Source: Flavivirga rizhaonensis (lineage in GTDB: Bacteria; Bacteroidota; Bacteroidia; Flavobacteriales; Flavobacteriaceae). Taken from it: DNA of 64,000 nt. Positions within the stretch are counted from its first letter, which is position 1; the number at the start of each line of letters is the position of its first letter. Under the pieces are notes generated by a model. It was not told the origin of the DNA and searched no databases. It saw only the letters and a list, made by a program, of their open reading frames with translations. The DNA lies in the NCBI RefSeq assembly GCF_004791695.1, contig NZ_SRSO01000008.1, positions 62,001-126,000 on the forward strand, in the 5' to 3' direction. Made by a program: the position numbers and the translations under genes. This document shows, in pieces, positions 34,701-43,713 of this stretch.

Positions 34701-36623
34701 TTGAATGGTTCAACAGTGATAGATTGGAATATTGTTGAAACGTCTCATGATATTACTTCGGGCAATAGAGATATTTCTCTTTTAGGGTTGATACAAACTG
34801 CGGGAACTATAACTATTGCAGATCCCGGTGAAGCCCAAAATGAAACAAATTCAGGACAAGGATTAACTATTTCTCATTATTTAGAATTAGATGGTGTTAT
34901 AGATTTGGTAGGAGAGTCTCAATTAGTACAAACAGAAGGTAGTATTATTGATGCAGATAGCGGTGGCTATATAGAACGAGATCAACAAGGAACAGCCAAT
35001 GGGTTTAATTATAATTATTGGTCATCCTCAGTAGGTCCTATTGCCGGTAATACAGTAACAAGAGGGACAGGTGTATCTAGTACCAATAGTAATTATACTA
35101 TCTCAGGTGTTTTAAATGATGGAACAAATTCTGGAATTTATCAAAATCTTTTATATACTTCGTCACCTAATGGAAGTGGTACTATACCGCCACCAGGTTC
35201 TCCAAGAACCATCAGTAATTATTGGTTATATAAATTTTATGGACCCGAGGACGATTATGATGCTTGGGCAAAAATAGACGAAACATCATCCTTGCTTCCA
35301 GGAGAAGGATATACAATGAAAGGAACCTCGGGTGCAGTTTCACTTTCATTACAACAAAATTATGTGTTTGAAGGCTTGCCTAATAATGGGGACATCACTT
35401 TAGAATTGAATAAAATATCAGGAACAGGTGATGTAGAACGTTTAATAGGAAACCCGTATCCATCTGCTATAGACGCTACTGAATTTATTTTGGATAATTT
35501 AAGTGTTGCAGATGGCGGTAATAATGCTACGGGAACTGTTATTAATGGCGCATTGTATTTTTGGGATCATTTTGGAGAAGAAAACTCACATAATTTGAGA
35601 GATTATGTTGGTGGTTACGCTACACGAAATTTAACAGGAGGGGCTGCAGCTATTTCTAATGATGCCCGAATCAATAATAATTTATCTACAGGTACTAAAG
35701 TTCCGGGACAATACATTCCAGTAAATCAAGGCTTCTTTGTTTCAACTAAGATTGATGGGTTTAATAATGATAATGACCCAGCCATACCAATAGCCACTGT
35801 AGACGGAGGTGATATTGTATTTAAGAATAGTCAACGTGTATTTGTTACAGAAGCTTTGAGTAGCAACTCGGTATTTTTAAAATCCTCTTCAAAAAGTAAA
35901 GGAATTGTCAGTCGTACAGAAAATAATGTAGATACCACACCTACTATTCGATTAATGTACGATTCTCCTTTAGGCTATCACAGGCAAATAGTTTTAGGTT
36001 TTAATATTGATGCTTCCTATGGTTTTGATTTTGGATACGATGCCTTTATGGTTGATGTCAATGAAGAGGATATGTATTGGGATTTCAATAACAATAAATT
36101 TGTAATACAGGGTGTCAATAATTTTGATGTAACAAAAGAATTTCCATTAGGTTTAATTGTTAAAGAATCAGGATTGGTAAATATTAAGGTGGATGCTATT
36201 GAAAATTTAGATTCAGATATTTCCATTTATATTAATGATAAGCTAACAAGTGAGATTTATAAAATTAATAATTCACCATTTGAAATTTATTTGGAAGCTG
36301 GAGAATATAAAGATAGGTTCCAATTAGTTTTTCAAGAAAACGATTCAAATCAGTTATTGTCTACAGACGATATTCCAGAGAATACATATGGACTGATTGT
36401 TTATCATGATTCGAAAACTTCTGAAATAAAAATAGTTAATAAAGATAACGTATATGTCTCAAGTATATCATTGTATAACATGCTTGGTCAGAACATAAAA
36501 ACTTTAAATCTGAAAACAAATAAAAAATATCTATCCATACCAGTGATTGGAAATCACGGAACATATATTATTAGGTTGAATACGGAAAAAGGTACTACCA
36601 ACAAAAAGGTTGTGCTGGAATAG
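31710..36623 (+). CDS. Large secreted LamG protein with T9SS sorting domain
   Basis: The 1637-residue protein has a signal peptide ending SNAQ. An ASH-like choice-of-anchor domain follows (about 155-265), then a DUF8202-like region starting at DFRLWLKSTRGIV (about 278-590) and a LamG/concanavalin-like domain (about 735-890; FSISAWIKC, GKWHHTAFIYDSG, GDIDEVYVWDLALS). A long beta-rich region leads to a C-terminal type A sorting domain (about 1560-1637; SLYNMLGQNIKTL to NKKVVLE). It should be exported by the T9SS and fixed or released at the surface. LamG suggests carbohydrate or protein binding, perhaps adhesion. No catalytic domain is evident. Confidence 0.88.
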   Translation: MKNIQTCNLATIKLKLVMLFCLLSFISNAQVIQVEIIGGSAVSDGSTVTINAGNSLDFRITNIEGGNCDNLKINGVDIANTTDFSINPGDPKNNIKPAGCPGGKKELDFEIENISPNCTTTSTLITIEIKNQSDFTFTLQVNSAPEIFVLGGTPYADIYHGDTITSDTNGTYFGVVDEGATITRRYAISNIGSCDLNISSLTSSNVDFVTSSPFPIPYDIGPYGGIVFDVTFTAPVGGTGIQSATISIGNSDNTVFTFVVDSEMFNENIPGPGGITADFRLWLKSTRGIVESSSKVSEWHDLGTNGKDAIQPVAVNQPTYLDTEADNINFNPVIEFENNGTTIEQYLYNTTNGFYSQDIFIVMIPDATMTSASTRNTIFAGTSSGNAGDMTGVGFGDYSTEFTNETLSYNQDIPGGGSYNGEAEISASYSNAGIINVRNNAAVSPTGQDILYNSNLLTTSSVNDIAFANVGAPGPPILGTEYWIGRNFDVQGSLNGRIAEIFTFAERVTDADRQKIESYLAIKYGITLGAATEAQKDYINSFDTKVWDIVANAGYNYDVAGIGRDSISDLNQKQSKTLNTLNEVCIGLGGLFSTNSANNNEFKEDGDFLVWGNNNGPFTGTSTNTVTIASGITTSLTRIDRKWKIIESNEDVNGDVETVYVSIPIAAFSGFSKTATEEYALIVADDPNFANTDIIDVIPLRSDGGSNLETWYDFDGTKYFTFGKVPNLAENHSVNIGSGDYLVGEFSLNLSVDSFSISAWIKCAANASNRTVMAKGEKLQIRLNTSGNIEVYIDDAVTPKFTSNMDVDDGKWHHTAFIYDSGTVLMYIDGVLDKSVQDVVHPSPNFNNYAIGAVYIDKDNVVNPLLGDIDEVYVWDLALSQDQVRYLMNQELERFDISGTDYTSGKIVPHAAASNEVVSISWSHLRVYYDFNSFYGSTVEGLTDDRFFLRLKYLNKSKSIVGTQSAPLPYISAADGAWDTPGTWSNNADQVIPNSLSLNGSTVIDWNIVETSHDITSGNRDISLLGLIQTAGTITIADPGEAQNETNSGQGLTISHYLELDGVIDLVGESQLVQTEGSIIDADSGGYIERDQQGTANGFNYNYWSSSVGPIAGNTVTRGTGVSSTNSNYTISGVLNDGTNSGIYQNLLYTSSPNGSGTIPPPGSPRTISNYWLYKFYGPEDDYDAWAKIDETSSLLPGEGYTMKGTSGAVSLSLQQNYVFEGLPNNGDITLELNKISGTGDVERLIGNPYPSAIDATEFILDNLSVADGGNNATGTVINGALYFWDHFGEENSHNLRDYVGGYATRNLTGGAAAISNDARINNNLSTGTKVPGQYIPVNQGFFVSTKIDGFNNDNDPAIPIATVDGGDIVFKNSQRVFVTEALSSNSVFLKSSSKSKGIVSRTENNVDTTPTIRLMYDSPLGYHRQIVLGFNIDASYGFDFGYDAFMVDVNEEDMYWDFNNNKFVIQGVNNFDVTKEFPLGLIVKESGLVNIKVDAIENLDSDISIYINDKLTSEIYKINNSPFEIYLEAGEYKDRFQLVFQENDSNQLLSTDDIPENTYGLIVYHDSKTSEIKIVNKDNVYVSSISLYNMLGQNIKTLNLKTNKKYLSIPVIGNHGTYIIRLNTEKGTTNKKVVLE

Positions 36624-36653
36624 TATTGTATTAATTTGTTAAGTATAGATAGG

Positions 36654-37901
36654 TTAGTTTTTGGAAAATAATAAATCCGATTTCTTTTTCTGTAAATAAT
36701 TTTTTTCAAATTTATTAGTGACCATATTTATAGCATAATCAATATGTTTAATGGCTTTTTCAAGATTGTTTGTTGCGTAATAGTAATCAGATAAAGTGCC
36801 ATGATATAAGTAAGCTCTTTGAACAAAATCTTTAGGTTTAATTTGGTCAAGATATTTTTTAGACGCTTTGTAGTCTTTATTTTGTAGGCAAACAACTGCC
36901 ATCGTTAGCAGATGAATTGGCATAGGTTGAATAGCATGAAGACATTCGTACCAATGAAGTATTTTGCTCCAGTTAGTATCTTCAAAACGGCGTGCACGTA
37001 TATGCTCGGCAGCAATAGCAGCTTCGTAGTGATAGCAAGAGAATGTTGATGTATTAACAGCTTTATTCATCATAGTATTGCCTAATGTGACTAAAGGAAA
37101 ATGCCACTGACTTCTATCTTGGGTTTTTAAATCAAGAAGTTCATCATCAGCATTGGTTTTGGTTTCAATACGAGCTGAATGAAAACACATTAAAGCAAAC
37201 AAGGCATAAACCTCGGGAGTACGTGTGTGTTTATTTTTGAGAAGCATTTTACTCAAGCGCATAGCTTCTCCGCATAATTCTTTACGTATAAGTGTATCTT
37301 TTCTATTAGAATGAAATCCCTCATTAAAAATGAGATATAGCACTTCCATAACACTTTCTAATCGTTGAGGTAATGAAGTTCCTTGTGGGATTTGGAATTT
37401 TAATTGAGATTGTAATATGGCCTTACGAGCACGAGTAAGCCTTTTTTTAACACTATCTTCTTTAGTTAATAAGGCAGAAGATATTTCTTTAATACTGAAT
37501 CCAGAAACAGTTTTTAATGCAAAAGAAATACGGTCTCTGGGATCTAATTTGGGATGACAAGCTGTAAAGATCATACGGAGCTGTGAGTCTTCAATCTCGG
37601 TGTCTAAGAAAAGCTCGTTTATAGCAATGGCATTGGTGCCATGAATAATGTTGGGAAGGTGTTTTTTTTCAGTATTTAGTTTCCTGAAAATATCTAAAAT
37701 TCTATTTTTTGCGGCTTGAGTTAACCATGCTTCAGGGTTGTCAGGCTGTTTGGTGCGCCAAGAAATACTTGCTTTTATAAACGTATCCTGAACCGCATCT
37801 TCAATTATTTCAAGATTTGAAAGTCCAAAAACCCGAGTTAAAACAGAAACCATTTTTCCGCTATGGTAGCGGAATAAATGGTCTATAAGTTTTTTTCCCA
37901 T
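36654..37901 (-). CDS. ECF-type sigma factor with C-terminal helical extension (ECF42-like)
   Basis: The 415-residue protein has sigma-70 region 2 (LFRYHSGKMVSVLTRVFG, DAVQDTFIKASISWRTKQPD), region 4 (ISFALKTVSGFSIKEISSAL, KKRLTRARKAI), and then about 230 residues of helical TPR-like extension (DUF6596). This layout, with a DGPF/YCII protein immediately upstream, is the hallmark of the ECF42 group, which has no classical anti-sigma factor. The start overlaps the YCII stop by one base, so translation is coupled. Its target promoters are unknown. Confidence 0.9.
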   Translation of the reverse strand: MGKKLIDHLFRYHSGKMVSVLTRVFGLSNLEIIEDAVQDTFIKASISWRTKQPDNPEAWLTQAAKNRILDIFRKLNTEKKHLPNIIHGTNAIAINELFLDTEIEDSQLRMIFTACHPKLDPRDRISFALKTVSGFSIKEISSALLTKEDSVKKRLTRARKAILQSQLKFQIPQGTSLPQRLESVMEVLYLIFNEGFHSNRKDTLIRKELCGEAMRLSKMLLKNKHTRTPEVYALFALMCFHSARIETKTNADDELLDLKTQDRSQWHFPLVTLGNTMMNKAVNTSTFSCYHYEAAIAAEHIRARRFEDTNWSKILHWYECLHAIQPMPIHLLTMAVVCLQNKDYKASKKYLDQIKPKDFVQRAYLYHGTLSDYYYATNNLEKAIKHIDYAINMVTNKFEKNYLQKKKSDLLFSKN

Positions 37902-38248
37902 TAACGATCAAATACCATGATTTCACGAATTTCAACAGTACCACCAAGATCATAATCAGGATAATCTTCAGCAATTTTTTGAACGGCATCAAAATCGGTA
38001 GTCTCAACAATATAATAACCACCAACAATTTCTTTAACTTCAGCTGAAGTAAGATCTGTTACCGTTCTATTTGCGCCAACAACACGACGGATAGCAGGAG
38101 TTAAAGCATTCCCGCCTCGAAGAATACCAGCCTTTTCCATTTTGTCATTCCACGCAAACCATTTGCCCATTCTGTTTTGAAGTTCCTCTGGAGATAAACC
38201 AAGATCCGTGTAATCAGCTCCAATGAAAATCATCATAAATTCTTTCAT
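37901..38248 (-). CDS. YCII/DGPF-domain protein partner of the ECF sigma factor
   Basis: The 115-residue protein is a dimeric alpha-beta barrel of the YCII-related (DGPF) family: MMIFIGADYTDLGLSPEEL, KMEKAGILRGGNALTPA and a C-terminal GGTVEIREIM strand. DGPF proteins are standard partners of ECF42 sigma genes; their role in signalling is not known. It overlaps the sigma gene by one base and is first in the operon. Confidence 0.9.
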   Translation of the reverse strand: MKEFMMIFIGADYTDLGLSPEELQNRMGKWFAWNDKMEKAGILRGGNALTPAIRRVVGANRTVTDLTSAEVKEIVGGYYIVETTDFDAVQKIAEDYPDYDLGGTVEIREIMVFDR

Positions 38249-38350
38249 AATTATAATATTTTATATTGTTTATATATAGTTAAGACGTTTACTAAATTAG
38301 AAAGGGGACACTATTTACAAATTTATAATGATTTTTTTGAATCTATTTAT

Positions 38351-39517
38351 TTAGCATACATTACTTTTAGAAATCCCAAGCGCCAAACCCCTTAATTCTG
38401 CTAAACCTTTTAATCTCCCAATAGCAGAATAACCTGGATAACTATTATTGGTGTTTAAATCATCAAGCATTTGGTGCCCATGATCTGGTCGCATAGGTAA
38501 AGACCTATTAAGTTCCTTTTCGATTTTTAAAACAGTTTTTACAATTTCATACATGTCGGAAGAGCCATCTAAATGATTGTCTTCAAAAAAACTACCATCA
38601 TCTTCACGTTTTACGTTGCGTAAATGAAGAAAATGAATTCTATTTTTAAATTTTTCAATCATTTTAGGAAGGTCATTATCAGGATTTGCACCTAATGATC
38701 CTGTACAAAAAGTGATACCGTTTGAAGGGCTGTCTATAAAACTCACTAAATCTTCTAAATCTTTTTCAGATTTTATAATCCTTGGAAGCCCCATAATATC
38801 GAAGGGAGGGTCGTCTGGATGTATGGCCATTTTAATACCGAGTTCTTCAGCAACAGGAATGATTTCATTTAAAAAATATGAAAGATTTGATTTTAAATCT
38901 GCATGTGTTATATTTCTATATTGGGCGATCATTTCTTTAAAAACAGGTATTGTTAGGTCGTCTACGGTCCCAGGTAAACCTTTTAAAATAGTGTCTTCTA
39001 ATTGTTGTTTGTCTTCGATAGACATTTTTGAAAACCGCATGGCAGCCTTTTCTAATATATCTTTTGTATAGGCATTTTCAATAGCTTCTCGCTGTATAAA
39101 ATACTTTTCAAAAATAGCCATGTCTATTTTGTCAAATCGTAAAGCTGTTTTGCCATTATCTAATTTCCAGAACAGATGTGTACGTGTCCAATCTAATACA
39201 GGCATAAAATTGTAACATACATTTTTAATACCGCATTGGGCAATGTTTTTCAAGCTCTGTTTGTAATTTTCAATGCGATATTGGTAATCATCAATACGTA
39301 GTTTGATGTTTTCATGAATGGGAATGCTCTCAATAAAAGACCATTTTAAGCCAGCTGCTTCAATACTGTTTTTAACTTTTTGTATCTCAGCTATTTCCCA
39401 AACTTCGCCATTTGCTATATTGTGTAAGGCTGTTACAACGCCTGTAGCACCTGTTTGTTTGATATCTGATAATGTTACAGGGTCGTTTACTCCAAACCAT
39501 CTAAATGTTTCTTGCAT
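38351..39517 (-). CDS. uxuA: Mannonate dehydratase
   Basis: UxuA converts D-mannonate to 2-keto-3-deoxygluconate in glucuronate use. The 388-residue protein matches the family length and start (TFRWFGVNDPVTLSDIKQTG). It shows the TIM-barrel metal-site regions MAIHPDDPPFDIMGLPRI, GITFCTGSLGANPDND, FLHLRNVKREDDGSFFE and MRPDHGHQMLDD. No uxuB, uxaC or kdgK is adjacent, so the pathway genes are scattered. Almost 900 bases of non-coding DNA lie upstream. Confidence 0.95.
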   Translation of the reverse strand: MQETFRWFGVNDPVTLSDIKQTGATGVVTALHNIANGEVWEIAEIQKVKNSIEAAGLKWSFIESIPIHENIKLRIDDYQYRIENYKQSLKNIAQCGIKNVCYNFMPVLDWTRTHLFWKLDNGKTALRFDKIDMAIFEKYFIQREAIENAYTKDILEKAAMRFSKMSIEDKQQLEDTILKGLPGTVDDLTIPVFKEMIAQYRNITHADLKSNLSYFLNEIIPVAEELGIKMAIHPDDPPFDIMGLPRIIKSEKDLEDLVSFIDSPSNGITFCTGSLGANPDNDLPKMIEKFKNRIHFLHLRNVKREDDGSFFEDNHLDGSSDMYEIVKTVLKIEKELNRSLPMRPDHGHQMLDDLNTNNSYPGYSAIGRLKGLAELRGLALGISKSNVC

Positions 39518-40406
39518 TTTATATTGTTAGTATTATGTTTGTTATATTATATTAGAAAAAGGGATATTATTTTCAAATTTAATGAATTCTTGGCTTTCGA
39601 GTCTCTTTCAAGATAAACTTTGGTAGGGGGATGTTTAGCCTTAACATAACCGATACAAGTTGAAGAATCCTCTTTCTTAAATACAGAAAAAGTAATGCTA
39701 GATGATTTTGGGTAGAAAATAATTTTTTATTTGTTTTTTAACTCAGTCTCAAGATAAGGATTAACTAATTCTTAATAAATTAACGTCAGTTCGATATATT
39801 ATAAATTGATAATCAAATACTTAAAAGGTTTTAAAGAAGAAATCATGTCATTCAGGACAAGGAACGAGGAGGAATCTCATCATGATGAGATATCTCGTCA
39901 CTCATGCTTCGCTCCGTCGACATGACAAACAGCTGTATTTCATTGGATTATATAAGATGTTTTTAATAAAGTTTACGTCTCAGGTTAAATTAAAATTAAT
40001 TCGTAAAAGAATAATTGGCAAATTAGGGAAACATAATTAATTTAAAAGAATAAAATGAGTAGACATAGAGTCAGGTATTTAAAAATCTGATAGATACGAT
40101 TTGCAAAATAAAATTGAATTTATAGGTAGGAAAAATTATAATAGAACACAGTGGAAAATAACTGTAGAAAGAGCAATTTTATTAGTGAGATTCTTTCAGA
40201 TACCGAATTACTTTTGAATGATAAGTTTGCTATCGGGGTTAGTTTATGGTCAGAATTAAAAACCGAATTAGCTGGAATAGTAAGATTTGACAAGTTTGGA
40301 ATTATTGATGTTAGATGACAACCTGATAATCTAGCACTACTTATTAATAAGCAACTTAAATATTTCTCGAATAACAATGACATTGGGCTAGAACTAGCAA
40401 CAGTTT
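39518..40406. other. Long gap with a dispersed repeat and a decayed reading frame
   Basis: Between uxuA and the DUF4377 gene there is no intact gene. The gap holds the uxuA upstream region (39518 to about 39830), a palindromic dispersed repeat (39846-39927), about 200 AT-rich bases with nothing I recognise, and a broken plus-strand frame (40145-40414). Confidence 0.6.
39846..39927. repeat. Dispersed palindromic repeat (TGTCATTC...GAATCTC...CATGACA type)
   Basis: The ends are TGTCA and TGACA, and the centre TCTCATCATGATGAGA is a perfect palindrome. GAGGAATCTC, GCTTCGCTCCG and CATGACA are the usual parts of a repeat common between genes in flavobacteria. It has no coding function. Confidence 0.75.
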
Positions 40407-40414
40407 TTATTTAA
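40145..40414 (+). pseudogene. Decayed reading frame of unknown origin
   Basis: One plus-strand frame stays open for 90 codons except for a single TGA at 40316-40318. It reads as plausible protein (SEILSDTELLLNDKFAIGVS, ELAGIVRFDKFGIIDVR, then QPDNLALLINKQLKYF). No convincing start codon exists, as a TAG at 40142 precedes it. A Trp-to-stop change would explain the TGA. It looks like the tail of a lost gene, with its end overlapping the convergent DUF4377 stop. I cannot name a family. Confidence 0.4.
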
Positions 40415-40949
40415 GTTCAATCAATTGTATTTCATTATTAGGAAGTCGTTTAAAAGTTCCTACTACAAAGTCTTGATTTTGTATTGTTACATCCAGTTCA
40501 TCACAAAGAGTATTACAATTAATCTCAATTTGGTTTAGAAGTTCGTAACCTGAATTTGTGGTAACAAAACTTTGACCATTTATTTTTAAATCTATATCGA
40601 ATAGAGTTTCATTATCTACTGCTTGAGTTGATTTTATTTCCTTCAGAATATATTTTAATGAACTACCATCAGCAAGAGGATTGTCTGTCGATTCTATTAT
40701 TACAGAAAGATTATATATGTTTCCTGGTTCATAATTAAATCCTTCAATTTCCCCATAAAGTTTAGTCCAATTATTTGTTCCAATATTATTCCCTTCCTGT
40801 ACAAGAAAAGTCAAAAACAGACCTTCTCCTATACCTGTATTCTGATAATGGTTAATTCGCATGTCAATAGTTTGAGTTTGATTCTCATTATCGCTGGAAC
40901 ACGAGAATAGAATCACAATAATCATTAAAAATAAAATTTTCATTTTCAT
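40407..40949 (-). CDS. DUF4377-type lipoprotein
   Basis: The 180-residue product has a lipoprotein signal with Cys17 (ILFSCSSD). The region MRINHYQNTGIGEGLFLTFL to WTKLYGEIEGFNYEPGNIY followed by PLADGSSLKYILKEIKS is typical of DUF4377, a small beta-rich domain of unknown function found in Bacteroidota lipoproteins. It would sit in the cell envelope. It stands alone, next to a decayed frame. Confidence 0.8.
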   Translation of the reverse strand: MKMKILFLMIIVILFSCSSDNENQTQTIDMRINHYQNTGIGEGLFLTFLVQEGNNIGTNNWTKLYGEIEGFNYEPGNIYNLSVIIESTDNPLADGSSLKYILKEIKSTQAVDNETLFDIDLKINGQSFVTTNSGYELLNQIEINCNTLCDELDVTIQNQDFVVGTFKRLPNNEIQLIELK

Positions 40950-41125
40950 ATTTTTTTAGATTTATGTTGTTAATTTTTAGATGCTTAATTATGTAAATGG
41001 TTGCGTCAAATTGTTGCCAACGACATGATATGAAGTTGTTTTAATGTTTTATATCTAAATAGTAAACAAAATGCACTAATTTTTCTGACAAAGCCAACAA
41101 CCTCAAATACAAAAGTTTACAAAAC

Positions 41126-41165
41126 AAAAAAGAGGCTATCTTAACTTTTAGATAGCCTCTTTTTT
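41126..41165 (-). terminator. rho-independent terminator of pruA
   Basis: An AAAAAGAGGCTATCT/AGATAGCCTCTTTTT stem is followed by T on the minus strand. Its GAGGCT/AGCCTC core resembles that of the rpsO terminator. Confidence 0.9.
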
Positions 41166-41186
41166 ATATAAGTTTCCGATTATAAG

Positions 41187-41206
41187 ATTCCTGCCTCCGC
41201 AGGAAT
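41187..41206. repeat. Short dispersed palindrome ATTCCTGCCTCCGCAGGAAT
   Basis: ATTCCTGC/GCAGGAAT arms pair perfectly around CTCC. The sequence resembles the ATTCCTGC-CTTC-GCAGGAAT repeat common in Bacteroidota intergenic DNA. It sits between the pruA stop codon and its terminator. Confidence 0.65.
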
Positions 41207-41207
41207 T

Positions 41208-42836
41208 TTATTTCCCTAAAAAAGGATAACGATAATCCGTAGGAGTTACAAACGTTTCTTTTATCATTCTAGGAGATACCCAACGTAATAAGTTTTGTGC
41301 ACTTCCTGCTTTATCGTTTGTTCCAGAAGCTCTGGCACCACCAAAAGGTTGTTGTCCAACAACAGCACCTGTTGGTTTATCATTAATATAGAAGTTTCCA
41401 GCAGCATTTTGTAAGGCTTCGGTAGCTTGAGTTACTGCATATCTATCGGTAGATAATATAGCACCGGTTAAAGCATATTCACTGGTTTCATCTACTAATT
41501 TTAAAGTTTCCGCGTAAGCGTCATCTTCGTATACATAAATAGTAATCACAGGACCAAATAACTCAGTACACATGGTGGTGTATTTAGGGTCTTTAGTCAC
41601 AATAACGGTAGGTTCTATAAAATATCCTTTGCTTTTGTCGTAATTTCCACCAACAATAATTTCAGCATCAGTGTCAGCTTTCGCTTGATCAATATATTTC
41701 GCTAGCTTATCAAAAGAACCTTCATGTATCACAGCGGTGATAAAGTTACTCATATCTTCCGGAGATCCCATTTTAAAAGACTTCACATCTTCTATAACCA
41801 TGTTTTTTACATCGCCCCATAAGCTTTGTGGAATGTAGGCTCTTGAAGCAGCGCTACATTTTTGTCCTTGAAATTCAAAAGCACCACGTACAATAGCTGT
41901 AGCCACTTGTTTTGCTTTCGCTGATTTATGAGCAACAATAAAATCTTTACCACCTGTTTCTCCAACAATTCTAGGGTACGTTTTATAGTTATGTATATTA
42001 TTTCCTATTTGTTTCCAAAGTTCTTTAAAAATAAAGGTAGAACCCGTAAAGTGTAGACCGGAAAAATCAGGACTAGCCATAACGGTATTCGTTATCATTA
42101 CAGGATCACCAAAAACAACATTGATAACACCTGGAGGTACACCAGCTTCTTCAAAAACATCCATAATCACTTTAGCAGAATATACTTGGCTATCACTAGG
42201 TTTCCAAACAACAACGTTACCCATTAAAGCCATACAAGCAGGTAAATTTCCAGCAATAGCTGTAAAGTTAAAAGGAGTCACAGCATAGGTAAATCCTTCA
42301 AGTGGTCTGTATTCAATTCTATTCCAAGCGTCGCTTGTGCTTTCTGGTTGTTCCATATAAATGTCAGTCATAAACTGTACATTAAAACGTAAGAAATCTA
42401 TAAACTCACAAGCTGCGTCAATTTCTGCCTGATGAATCGTTTTAGATTGTGCAATCATAGTTGCAGCATTGATTTTCGCTCTGTAAGGACCGGCAATTAA
42501 TTCAGCAGCCTTTAAGAAAATCCCGGCACGTTGTTCCCATGGCATTTGAGACCAGTTCTTTCTTGCTTCTAAGGCTGTAGAAATAGCGGCATCTATATGT
42601 GATTTCTCAGCTAGATGATACGTCCCAACAGCATGTTTATGGTCATGCGGAGGAGACATGGTTCTGGTATTACCAGTTTCTATGTCTTTTCCGTTTATAT
42701 ATAATGGAACGTCAATTTGACTATTAAACATTTCTTTGTATGCTTTTAGTACTGCTTCTCGTTCTGGAGACCCAGGAGCATAACTTTTTACAGGTTCGTT
42801 AATAGCTACAGGTACGTTAAAAAAGCCTTTCCCCAT
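41208..42836 (-). CDS. pruA: L-glutamate gamma-semialdehyde dehydrogenase
   Basis: PruA oxidises glutamate semialdehyde (from proline via P5C) to glutamate with NAD+. The 542-residue protein is a group of aldehyde dehydrogenases typical of the P5CDH type. It has the catalytic Glu region RIVGETGGKDFIV, the nucleophile Cys in FQGQKCSAASRAY, YAVTPFNFTAIAGNLP and the C-terminal GQQPFGGARASGTNDKAG. No putA is adjacent, so proline dehydrogenase is a separate gene. It has a consensus promoter and a strong terminator. Confidence 0.96.
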   Translation of the reverse strand: MGKGFFNVPVAINEPVKSYAPGSPEREAVLKAYKEMFNSQIDVPLYINGKDIETGNTRTMSPPHDHKHAVGTYHLAEKSHIDAAISTALEARKNWSQMPWEQRAGIFLKAAELIAGPYRAKINAATMIAQSKTIHQAEIDAACEFIDFLRFNVQFMTDIYMEQPESTSDAWNRIEYRPLEGFTYAVTPFNFTAIAGNLPACMALMGNVVVWKPSDSQVYSAKVIMDVFEEAGVPPGVINVVFGDPVMITNTVMASPDFSGLHFTGSTFIFKELWKQIGNNIHNYKTYPRIVGETGGKDFIVAHKSAKAKQVATAIVRGAFEFQGQKCSAASRAYIPQSLWGDVKNMVIEDVKSFKMGSPEDMSNFITAVIHEGSFDKLAKYIDQAKADTDAEIIVGGNYDKSKGYFIEPTVIVTKDPKYTTMCTELFGPVITIYVYEDDAYAETLKLVDETSEYALTGAILSTDRYAVTQATEALQNAAGNFYINDKPTGAVVGQQPFGGARASGTNDKAGSAQNLLRWVSPRMIKETFVTPTDYRYPFLGK

Positions 42837-42878
42837 GATTTTTATATTTTTATTATTAAATTTTCATTAAATGCGGTG

Positions 42879-42907
42879 CAAATTTACGAATTATTTAATG
42901 ACTACAA
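42879..42907 (-). promoter_or_regulatory. Promoter of pruA
   Basis: On the minus strand TTG (42905-42907), an 18-base spacer and TAAATTTG (42879-42886) match the consensus; the start codon is 42 bases downstream. Confidence 0.7.
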
Positions 42908-42987
42908 TTACTAACAGTGTTTAAAAACAAGTTAAAATTTATTTATTTTTTTGTAAGTTGCCTAACCGTATTTAGACTACAAATTTT

Positions 42988-43713
42988 ATGTGTACAGTTA
43001 CAATTATTCCGAAGGCTGGTAATGGATTTGTTTTAACTTCTAATAGAGATGAAGCACCAGATAGAATATCTATCGAGCCAGATTTTTATATGACTTATGG
43101 TGTTAAAACGTTATTTCCTAAAGATAAAGTGGCTGGAGGTACATGGATTGGTTTGAGCGAAAAAAACAGAGTGGTTTGTGTATTAAACGGTGGGTTTAAA
43201 TTACACGAACGTAAATCGAGTTATAGGAAGAGTAGGGGCGTAGTTGCAAAAGACTTTATGATCTCTGATGATATAGAAGCTACAATTGAAACTTATGACC
43301 TTCGAAATATAGAACCATTTACCATAATTATTGTAGATTGGAGTACTACTTTGAAATTTTATGAATTGGTTTGGGATGGAGAAAATAAGTATTTTAAGCA
43401 ATTACCAAACGCTCCAAAGATTTGGTCTTCTTCCACATTGTATACTGATGAGATGAAGAGAGAAAGGTTAAGCTGGTTTGAGTCATTTATAAATGATAAT
43501 GAATTAGATGAAGTTTCTTTATTGAAATTTCATAAAACTGCAGGGGGAGATAATGAAGATTTTGGAGTTATAATGAATCGTGGGTTTGTTAAGACAACTA
43601 GTGTTACACAGGTAGTAAAAGAAATCGATTCCGTAACGATGCAATATGAAAGCCTTCATAATAAAACAATTACAACTAAAACATTGAATCTTCCAGAAGT
43701 TGTAAATGGATAG
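42988..43713 (+). CDS. NRDE (TANGO2-like) family protein
   Basis: The 241-residue protein starts MCTVTIIPKAGNGFVLTSNRDE. Cys2 and the NRDE motif (residues 19-22) define the NRDE/TANGO2 family, related to N-terminal-nucleophile hydrolases. GGTWIGLSEKNRVVCVLNGG is also typical. The bacterial function is unknown; eukaryotic TANGO2 affects lipid or haem handling. It overlaps the next gene by eight bases, so the two are translationally linked. Confidence 0.9.
   Translation: MCTVTIIPKAGNGFVLTSNRDEAPDRISIEPDFYMTYGVKTLFPKDKVAGGTWIGLSEKNRVVCVLNGGFKLHERKSSYRKSRGVVAKDFMISDDIEATIETYDLRNIEPFTIIIVDWSTTLKFYELVWDGENKYFKQLPNAPKIWSSSTLYTDEMKRERLSWFESFINDNELDEVSLLKFHKTAGGDNEDFGVIMNRGFVKTTSVTQVVKEIDSVTMQYESLHNKTITTKTLNLPEVVNG

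Noticed and set aside
40120-40383. Minus-strand 87-residue frame in the uxuA upstream gap
   Set aside because: Poor protein character; the plus-strand frame over the same bases reads better.
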